Below are positions 41,080-46,828 of a stretch of 46,828 nt of DNA, in pieces (positions within the stretch are counted from its first letter, which is position 1; every line of letters begins with the position of its first letter). The translations under genes were made by a program, and so were the position numbers. The DNA is taken from contig CASCGD010000012.1 of the NCBI GenBank assembly GCA_949132985.1, forward strand, positions 1-46,828, read 5' to 3'. Origin of the DNA: an uncultured Lachnospiraceae bacterium. GTDB taxonomy: Bacteria > Bacillota > Clostridia > Lachnospirales > Lachnospiraceae. The notes under the pieces were generated by a model, which was given only the letters and a program-made list of their open reading frames with translations, did no database searches and was not told the origin of the DNA.

Positions 41080-43620
41080 CTACCCCAGCAGCCGCGCTAC
41101 CAGCTTCACGCACTCCGCTGCATCCTTTGAATAGCCGTCCGCGCCGATCTCATCTGCATAACTCTCTGTAATGCAGGCGCCGCCGATGATAATTTTGCTC
41201 TCGCAGCCCTTTTCCTTTGCCAGATGCACCACGTCCTGCATGCGCGTCATCGTCGTGGTCATGAGGGCAGAGAGTCCGATAATGCGTGCGCCCTCTCTCA
41301 TGGCAGTATCCACAATCAGCTCCGCCTCCACATCCTTTCCGAGGTCGATGACGTGATAGCCATAATTTTTGAGCATGAGTACCACAAGATTTTTTCCGAT
41401 GTCGTGGATATCTCCCTCCACCGTCGCGATGACAATCGTTGCCGAATCGCCCGTCTCATCCTTCACAAGCATCGGCTCCAGGTACGCAATCGCCTCCTGC
41501 ATGGCGCTGGCTGAGGCAATAAGCTGCGGCAGAAAATAAATCTGTTTCTCAAATTTGTCTCCCACATCGTTGATGGCTGGTATGAGCCGGCTGCTTATGA
41601 TATCGCCGGCAGGCATACCCTCCGCAAGGGCCTCCTTCACATGAGCCACGATGTGCTTTTTATCACCTTTCAAAACACAGTTAAAAATCACGTCCCCGGA
41701 GGCCGTCTGCGAGTCTGTCTCTTCCCCATTTTTCTTTTCCGTCTGCTGGTCATGCTCTGCTCCAGCCTTCGCTTCTGCCTGCAGATCCTTGCAGGTTCCA
41801 TTCTTTGCCTCCGTCTGCAAAGAAGCCGTCCCCGGCACCCTTCTTGCCGCCGCACGCTCCTTTTCCTCCAAATGTTTTTCGTACACCTGCATCCGCTCGA
41901 TATAGCGGATATCACTTTCCGGCCTGTGCAGAAGCATGTCCGATGCAAACGCCGCGTTCATGAGCAGATCCTGAGACGGATTTGCAATCGCCATGGTCAG
42001 CCCCTGTGCAATGGCCATCGTAAGAAACGCCGTGTTGACAAAGGCACGGTTCGGCAGGCCAAAGGAAATGTTTGAAAGACCGCAGATCGTCGCAAGCCCC
42101 AGCTCAGTTTTGCAGTAACGGATCGTGTCAAGGCATTCAAGCGCCGCATCCGGGTTAGCTCCCACGGTCGCGGTCAGTCCATCCACAACGATATCCTCTT
42201 TTGCAAAGCCCAGCACACGGGCGCGGAATAAAATTTCCCGCACAATGCCGCGTTTTTCTTCTGCGGTGGCGGGAATCCCCTCGTCGGAGAGGGGAAGCAG
42301 GATAAACATCGCACCGTACTTTGCCACCACCGGCAAAAGCCGGCCCACCTTCTCGCTCTCCAGTGAAACGGAGTTTACGAGCGCCCTTCCGGGATAACGG
42401 CGCAGGGCCGCCTCCAGCACCTCCACGCTGCTGGAATCCAGACAAAGCGGCAGGCTCGTCACTGTCGCAAGCTCCTCGATGGCCGCAAGCATCATCGCCT
42501 TCTCGTCAATGCCGTTCATTCCCATGTTGACATCCAGAATCGCGGCACCGTTCTCCTCCTGCTCCCTGGCCATCTGACAGACCAGATCCAGGCATCCCTC
42601 CTTAAGCTCAGCCTGAAGTGCCTTTTTCCCGGTAGGGTTGATACGCTCGCCTGCCACCAGAAACGGTCCCTCCAGATCGATCGTTAGCACGCTTCGCTCC
42701 GTGGCCAGCAGACGCTTCTTCTCTGTCTCAATCTCCGGCGGCGTCAGCTTTTCCACCGCCTCGGCGAGCGCACGGATGTGCTCCGGTGTCGTCCCGCAGC
42801 AGCCGCCTACAACGGAGGCTCCCGCCTGCACAAGCGCCGCCCCTGCAGCAGCAAATTCCTCCGGCGTCATATCGTAAACGGTCACACCGTCCCGCAGCTT
42901 TGGAAGCCCCGCATTCGGCTTTGCCAGAATCGGGATATTTGCCACCTTTCGCATTTCCTTCACCGCATCTGCCATCTCGACGGGCCCGGTGGAACAGTTC
43001 AGTCCCACCGCATCCGCCCCAAGACTCTGCAGCACAGTGATCGCAGTCTTCGGGTCCGTGCCGTAGAGCGTGCGCCCGTCGGATTCATAGGTGAGACTCA
43101 CCATCACAGGCAGGCCGCATACCTCATGAATCGCAATCAGCGCCGCCCTTGCCTCCTGCAGACTCATCATCGTCTCCACGACAAACAGGTCCACGCCACC
43201 CTGGCAGAGCGCGCACGCCTGCTCCCGGTACACATCCACCAGCTCCTCGAAATCCAGATCTCCCACCGGTGAGAGCTGTCTGCCCGTCATCGTAAGGTCG
43301 CCCGCCACCAGTGCACCAGTGCCCGATACGGCCACCCGAGAGAACGCCGCCAACGCCCGGTTCAGCTCGGGCAGCTGATTTGCCAGGCCGTATTCTTCCA
43401 GCTTCACACGGTTGGCGGTGAAGGTCGGCGCATAGATGATATCCGCACCCGCCGCCACATACGCCCGCTGTAAATCGAGAATCACCTCCGGGTGACGGAT
43501 AATCCATTCCTCCGGGCAGACTCCTACAGGCATCCCGGCCTGCTGCAGATTGGTTCCGGTCGCTCCGTCGAGTATGACGACACGATTCTCTATCATCTCA
43601 CGAAATTGCTTTCTTTCCAT
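41080..43620 (-). CDS. metH: Cobalamin-dependent methionine synthase, without the reactivation domain
   Basis: Methylates homocysteine using methyltetrahydrofolate and B12. About 846 residues. N-terminal homocysteine-binding domain with GATGTNLQQAGMP and the zinc ligands in GGCCGTTPEHIRA. Pterin-binding domain from LVAGERINPTGKKALQ. A cobalamin cap (from IFNCVLKGDK) and B12-binding domain with DIHDIGKNLVVLMLKNYG follow, where His ligates cobalt. It stops after that domain, so the SAM-binding reactivation domain of E. coli MetH is missing, as is usual in Clostridia. The start is uncertain: ATG at 43620 is the likely Met, but AGAGG lies 15 bases away; an upstream in-frame GTG at 43653 is possible. 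An unusual 50-residue linker is noted in findings. Confidence 0.95.
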   Translation of the reverse strand: MERKQFREMIENRVVILDGATGTNLQQAGMPVGVCPEEWIIRHPEVILDLQRAYVAAGADIIYAPTFTANRVKLEEYGLANQLPELNRALAAFSRVAVSGTGALVAGDLTMTGRQLSPVGDLDFEELVDVYREQACALCQGGVDLFVVETMMSLQEARAALIAIHEVCGLPVMVSLTYESDGRTLYGTDPKTAITVLQSLGADAVGLNCSTGPVEMADAVKEMRKVANIPILAKPNAGLPKLRDGVTVYDMTPEEFAAAGAALVQAGASVVGGCCGTTPEHIRALAEAVEKLTPPEIETEKKRLLATERSVLTIDLEGPFLVAGERINPTGKKALQAELKEGCLDLVCQMAREQEENGAAILDVNMGMNGIDEKAMMLAAIEELATVTSLPLCLDSSSVEVLEAALRRYPGRALVNSVSLESEKVGRLLPVVAKYGAMFILLPLSDEGIPATAEEKRGIVREILFRARVLGFAKEDIVVDGLTATVGANPDAALECLDTIRYCKTELGLATICGLSNISFGLPNRAFVNTAFLTMAIAQGLTMAIANPSQDLLMNAAFASDMLLHRPESDIRYIERMQVYEKHLEEKERAAARRVPGTASLQTEAKNGTCKDLQAEAKAGAEHDQQTEKKNGEETDSQTASGDVIFNCVLKGDKKHIVAHVKEALAEGMPAGDIISSRLIPAINDVGDKFEKQIYFLPQLIASASAMQEAIAYLEPMLVKDETGDSATIVIATVEGDIHDIGKNLVVLMLKNYGYHVIDLGKDVEAELIVDTAMREGARIIGLSALMTTTMTRMQDVVHLAKEKGCESKIIIGGACITESYADEIGADGYSKDAAECVKLVARLLG

Positions 43621-43695
43621 AATATAAATATGTTCCTCTCTTTCGTCTGTCACAACAGCACCTGTCTATACACTGTTTCAATCATTCGTTTTATT

Positions 43696-44832
43696 CTACC
43701 CTTTCTTCAGAATTTTTACAAGATATTTCAGCGTCTTAAGTGTGTAAGAGAGTTCGGCGGCAGTCGTTTCCCTCCCCAGCGTCATACGGATGCATGAATA
43801 TGCCTGGGCATCACTCATGCCAAGCGCCTTTAACACATGGGACGGCTCCGCCGACGCGCTGTTGCAGGCGCTCCCGGCAGAAACACAGACACCCGCCTCG
43901 TCTAAGAGCAGTACCAGATTGGACGCCTCAATGCCCTGAAAGCAGATATTGACGTTGCCCGGCAGTCGATGTTCAAAATCCCCCACCAGATAGGCCCCCG
44001 GAATCTCCGTACAGATGTGATGGATAAACCGGTCCCGCAGATCCTGTTCCCTTTCAGCCGTCTCCTTCATCCGCGAAAAGCTCATCTGGGCCGCCTTTGC
44101 CATGCCCACAATGCCCGGCACATTCTCGGTGCCGGCCCTGCGCCCGCTCTCCTGCCCGCCGCCGTGAATCATGTTCTCGGTGCGCAGTCCCTGCTTCATG
44201 TACAAAAATCCGCAGCCCTTCGGCCCGTAAAATTTGTGACCGCTGGCAGAAAGCATATGCACGTTCCACCCCGCAATATCGATCGGTATATGACCGTAGG
44301 CCTGCACGGCGTCCGTGTGAAACAACACGCCGCGCCGCTTCGCAATCTCTCCGATGGCTTTCATGTCCTGTATCGTTCCGATCTCATTGTTTGCACACAT
44401 CACAGAGATCAGAACCGTGTCCGGGCGAATTGCATATTCCAGCTGCTCAGGGAAAATGCGCCCGCTTTGGTCAACGGGAAGCTCCGTCACTTCAAAGCCC
44501 CGCTTTTTTAGATATTCACACGTATTTCCGATCGCGTGGTGCTCGATCTTTGTGGTAATCATATGCCGCCCAAAGCTGCTGTAAGCCTCCATTGTCGCCT
44601 TGAGCGCCCAGTTATCGCTCTCCGTCCCGCCCGATGTAAAATAAATTTCCGACGGCTCTGCACCCAGCGTATCCGCGATTGTCTTCCTGGCGTTCTCCAC
44701 CGCCTCCCTGCTCATCTGCCCGAACTCGTAGGGCGTGGAGGCGTTTCCGTAGCGCCTGTTATAGTAAGGCTCCATTGCCGCCCGCACCTGCGGTGCGGTA
44801 GGCGTTGTCGCCGCATGGTCTAAATATACCAT
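43696..44832 (-). CDS. Cysteine desulfurase (NifS/IscS family)
   Basis: Pyridoxal phosphate enzyme that takes sulfur from cysteine for iron-sulfur clusters or tRNA thiolation. 378 residues. It begins with MVYLDHAATTPTAPQV; the cofactor Lys is in LSASGHKFYGPKGCGFLY. The stretch TSGGTESDN and Arg residues of GGGQESGRRAGTEN bind the cofactor and substrate. The persulfide-forming Cys is in VSAGSACNSASAEPSH, which fits the short-loop class II type. The ATG at 44832 follows AAGGAGAACACTT. The gene after it is metH (76-base gap). No IscU/NifU scaffold gene is adjacent. Confidence 0.95.
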   Translation of the reverse strand: MVYLDHAATTPTAPQVRAAMEPYYNRRYGNASTPYEFGQMSREAVENARKTIADTLGAEPSEIYFTSGGTESDNWALKATMEAYSSFGRHMITTKIEHHAIGNTCEYLKKRGFEVTELPVDQSGRIFPEQLEYAIRPDTVLISVMCANNEIGTIQDMKAIGEIAKRRGVLFHTDAVQAYGHIPIDIAGWNVHMLSASGHKFYGPKGCGFLYMKQGLRTENMIHGGGQESGRRAGTENVPGIVGMAKAAQMSFSRMKETAEREQDLRDRFIHHICTEIPGAYLVGDFEHRLPGNVNICFQGIEASNLVLLLDEAGVCVSAGSACNSASAEPSHVLKALGMSDAQAYSCIRMTLGRETTAAELSYTLKTLKYLVKILKKG

Positions 44833-44900
44833 AAGTGTTCTCCTTTTTCTTCCCCGTCATATCGGTTTCGAAATTTTTATCATATAAAACCTTCTTTCAT

Positions 44901-45161
44901 TTAACATATTCCTGCCGCAGGGAATTTGTGACGCGAAGGTTGTTGCTGCGTACCTGCTCCTGTTCTGCCATACTGCCCCTCCGGCGACGCGCAGGCAGCC
45001 GCATCCGGACGCTGCGCACAGATCAGAAGCTGGTCAGTAAAAGGATATTTGTATCTTTTGTCGGCGATATTCAGATCCTGTTTCCGGCCGCCTGCACGGT
45101 GCGTGATCGCATGAGCAGTTTGACCTGCCAGCTCAGATATCAATTGCAGCTTATTTGCCAT
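44901..45161 (-). pseudogene. Remnant of a conjugative-element protein N-terminus
   Basis: 86 residues from the ATG at 45161 (AAGGAAATTTTC upstream). Its first ~55 residues, MANKLQLISELAGQTAHAIT...YKYPFTDQLLICAQRPDAAACAS, match the N-terminus of the large helicase/LPD-domain proteins of integrative conjugative elements (intact forms continue ...SLELWNEKM...WVNRG). After ACAS the reading becomes unrelated and stops, so over 90 per cent of the gene is lost. In another frame a 24-codon ORF (44897-44971, MAEQEQVRSNNLRV..., with GGAGGGGC ahead) covers the same end. It may be the start of another element gene. The region is the scar of a deleted element; I know of no activity for it. Confidence 0.55.
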
Positions 45162-45183
45162 GAAAATTTCCTTGCCCAGATAT

Positions 45184-45214
45184 AAAAAGACCCGGCGGGA
45201 CGCTTCCCGCCAGG
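45184..45214 (-). terminator. Terminator downstream of the DUF4317 remnant
   Basis: Minus strand: CCTGGCGGGA (45205-45214), loop AGCG, TCCCGCCGGG (45191-45200), then TTTTT after TC. Ten pairs with one G-T. Confidence 0.8.
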
Positions 45215-45231
45215 CCTTTGCGCTTGGATAT

Positions 45232-45420
45232 TTAGTTTTTTCCTGGCCGGCGATATCTGGAGTCTTCACGGTGATATCTGGGATCTTCAACAAATAAAAG
45301 CGGATTCTCCACAAACTTTAAAACAGGCTTTGCGGATTCTTCCCATTCCTCATCATCAACCATCCTATCGTGACACAGACGTTCCAAAATCAAACGTGCT
45401 GATATGCCATTGCTTTCCAT
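45232..45420 (-). CDS. Small hypothetical protein
   Basis: 62 residues, with ATG seven bases after the stop of the DUF4317-type gene. The first 40 residues (MESNGISARLILERLCHDRM...EEWEESAKPVLKF) look like a short helical protein. The end contains a doubled GATATCTGG/TCTTCA stretch (45250-45287) translating as DPRYHREDSRYRRPGKN, a duplication that may have replaced the original end. No family recognised. Confidence 0.4.
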   Translation of the reverse strand: MESNGISARLILERLCHDRMVDDEEWEESAKPVLKFVENPLLFVEDPRYHREDSRYRRPGKN

Positions 45421-45427
45421 TCTATTT

Positions 45428-46060
45428 TTATGCCTGCTTCACCCCGAGAATCTCCCCCGCCAGCTCCATATGCGCCCTGTCCGGCTCCCTCTGGAAAACG
45501 TTCACATAATCCGCATCCCCGCTCCGGCCAATGAACGCCGGGAACAAAAACCCGCATTCCGGCTCGCCCGGCTCATACTCCCCCGCAAGCGGGCAGACCA
45601 CACAGATGAGATACTCAAATACCTCCTCCGATTCCCCCAGCCGCTCCTTGTCGGATGCCTTCACCGGGACATCATAGCGGTCATGGAACACCATAACTGC
45701 ATATGCTAAATCAGTTTTGTAGTGTTCCATGACGACATCATAAAACGTATCCATGAGCGCGTCGTTTTTCAGTCCGCATTCCTTCATCGCCATCAGAAGC
45801 TGCCACATGCTCCCCGGTTTTTTCGATACCGCCGGAAATTCGTAATCCTTCAAGTTTTTATTTGTATCGGAAAAAGGAACTGCTTTTGCCAGCTTCAGGT
45901 TTTTCGTCTTCTCGGCTGCGGAGAGGTTCAGGAAATTTGTGTTGAAGCTCCCGTCAAACTCCCCGTCCCGATCGACATAGCAGCCCGCAATCCTTGTCAT
46001 AGACGTCCGTGCGGGCGTCATCCGCCGTGTCAGCTCCAGCATGTCTTCTCTGTCAATCAT
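45428..46060 (-). pseudogene. DUF4317-family protein, C-terminal half missing
   Basis: 210 residues from ATG 46060 (site GGAGGTACATAACT). It follows the DUF4317 pattern: ELTRRMTPARTSMTRIAGCYVDRDGE near the start, a middle with FYDVVMEHYKTDLAYAVMVFHDRYDVPVKASD, EEVFEYLICVVCPL, and GFLFPAFIGRSGDADYV. It ends soon after this, at MELAGEILGVKQA. Typical members are about twice as long (about 400 residues) and continue with an acidic helical half. So it is either a short variant or a truncated copy. Its start overlaps the stop of the AlkZ-related fragment by 8 bases. Function of the family is unknown. Confidence 0.55.
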
Positions 46061-46259
46061 AGTTATGTACCTCCAACGGACAAAGGAGCACACGGTCGGC
46101 GGTATGCTCCTCCACGAAAAAATCGTCAATCTCATTTTTAAATAATGGCAGAAAGCCAATCTCTTTGATCCAGCTGATCAATTCCCGGTAAGACCGGATG
46201 CGGTAAGAGTCATCCCACGCCATCCCATCTATCACCCATTCGCCATTTTCAGCTGCCAT
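46053..46259 (-). pseudogene. N-terminal fragment of an AlkZ-related protein
   Basis: 68 residues from ATG at 46259 (GGGAGGATTTGCT upstream). The sequence DGMAWDDSYRIRSYRELISWIKEIGFLPLFKNEIDDFFVEEHTADR matches the opening of a roughly 250-residue Firmicutes family annotated AlkZ-related. That family should go on to a W-rich stretch (WWTGD..DPWEWRE). Here the match stops at HTADR, and the next 12 codons (VLLCPLEVHNYD) only read through the DUF4317 ribosome binding site. The gene is therefore cut, with the DUF4317 copy placed right behind the break. Confidence 0.5.
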
Positions 46260-46419
46260 AGCAAATCCTCCCGCTTTTGTCTGCTGAGCATCCGCAACAT
46301 TCTGCCGCACCTGTCATATATGATCCTGGCGCGATCTGCGGACACCCATACGCATAAAATCTCACCACCATACCTGACTGCTTCTTTCCTGGCCCAAAAG
46401 ATCTATTGATAATATAACA
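46260..46419. other. Region before the compositional break
   Basis: 160 bases at host-like composition. No gene or hairpin seen. The sequence turns AT-rich at about 46395-46425, where the HtpG fragment begins. Confidence 0.4.
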
Positions 46420-46828
46420 TCAAATAAGGACTTCATCAATAGCATTTTCTCCTAAATCCTCTAAGGCTTCCTTAGAATTAATAGAACGCAAAGGTGTCTT
46501 ATCAAACTCTCCAACCATAGGCATAACAATGCTATCAATCTCATCGCTAAAGAATAAAACTTCTAAGTCTTTTTTCGCATAGGTTTCTAACAAAGGAGAG
46601 CCTTTTAATAATTCTAAATCCTCACCTTGCAAATAATAAATAGCTTTTTGCCCCTCTTTCATTCGCTCTTTATAGGTTTTAAAAGAAATTTCTTTTCCCT
46701 CACTTTTATTAGAGGGGAATCGCAAAAGTTCTAAAAGCTTTTCTTTATTTTCAAAATCGCTATAAACCCCCTCTTTAATACATCTACCAAACTCTTGGTA
46801 GAAATTTTTATATTTTTCCTCATCTTTA
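46420..46828 (-). CDS. htpG: Chaperone HtpG (Hsp90), internal fragment, Helicobacter/Campylobacterota-like and AT-rich
   Basis: An internal piece of about 135 codons, cut at both ends: it runs in from the window edge (reading KDEEKYKNFYQEFGRC...) and meets a stop at 46420-46422 only because the sequence changes there. Matches the middle/C-terminal part of HtpG: YSDFENKEKLLELLRFPSNKS, EGQKAIYYLQGEDLELLKGSPLLE and DLEVLFFSDEID, then DKTPLRSINSKEALEDLG. It lacks the ATPase domain and the dimerisation domain. The AT-rich codon use (AAA, TTA, GAA) is unlike any other gene here. Best seen as foreign DNA joined to the contig. Confidence 0.88.
   Translation of the reverse strand, partial: KDEEKYKNFYQEFGRCIKEGVYSDFENKEKLLELLRFPSNKSEGKEISFKTYKERMKEGQKAIYYLQGEDLELLKGSPLLETYAKKDLEVLFFSDEIDSIVMPMVGEFDKTPLRSINSKEALEDLGENAIDEVLI

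Noticed and set aside
43621-43695. SAM or cobalamin riboswitch before metH
   Set aside because: Only 75 bases between nifS and metH, with no conserved riboswitch core. Too short for either class.
1-46828. tRNA or rRNA genes
   Set aside because: Looked for tRNA arms with CCA ends and rRNA conserved stretches in the intergenic regions; none found. All gaps are short and explained by promoters, terminators or repeats.

Overview
The window looks like chromosomal DNA of a strictly anaerobic, spore-forming Clostridia member, most likely Lachnospiraceae. This rests on two oxygen-sensitive class III ribonucleotide reductases (nrdD), a glycyl radical enzyme, a pyruvate:ferredoxin oxidoreductase, spoIIP, a CheV-type chemotaxis protein, a cobalamin-dependent methionine synthase without the reactivation domain, and moderate GC (about half by eye). 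Nearly every gene lies on the minus strand; the only convincing plus-strand genes are a damaged hicA/hicB pair.

Layout, left to right. 0-1.2 kb: an OmpR-type two-component pair, with the kinase cut by the window edge. 1.3-4.1 kb: a secreted hypothetical protein, then an ECF sigma factor operon with a small membrane protein and a zinc-ribbon membrane protein. 4.1-12.2 kb: a Cys-rich radical SAM protein, nrdD copy 1, an exported M14 zinc carboxypeptidase with a possible structured leader, a DUF3006-like gene and nrdD copy 2. Both nrdD promoters carry paired NrdR-like boxes spaced exactly 32 bp apart. 12.3-15.5 kb: hisB, apparently co-translated behind a glycyl radical enzyme of the eliminase type. 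15.6-19.7 kb: a small ORF, a response regulator and a 7TM hybrid kinase with an HPt domain. 19.8-23.5 kb: spoIIP with a sigma-E-like promoter, and a second ECF sigma/anti-sigma pair. 23.7-24.3 kb: hicAB. 24.4-28 kb: PFOR. 28-33 kb: exported small proteins, an ABC-F ATPase with an attenuator-like leader, a FliD-like protein and ung. 33-38 kb: hisF, hisH, a large Lys-rich membrane protein, cheV and a lipoprotein. 38-41 kb: a two-component system with a membrane protein. 41-44.8 kb: metH and a cysteine desulfurase.

44.9-46.4 kb is a graveyard: the N-terminus of a conjugative-element helicase-type protein, a DUF4317 protein lacking its second half, and the start of an AlkZ-related protein. The last ~409 bp are abruptly AT-rich and encode an internal piece of an HtpG (Hsp90) protein of Helicobacter/Campylobacterota type. 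That piece is most simply an assembly chimera or contaminating read; horizontal transfer is the less likely alternative.

The most interesting unexplained structures are: a 162-bp inverted-repeat element followed by a perfect terminator just ahead of the carboxypeptidase gene, with sequences allowing alternative pairings as in a riboswitch; the paired NrdR-like boxes; a 13-bp perfect-stem attenuator ahead of the ABC-F gene; and two families of dispersed intergenic repeats. Gene identities come from recognising motifs in the translated sequence. No database search was run.
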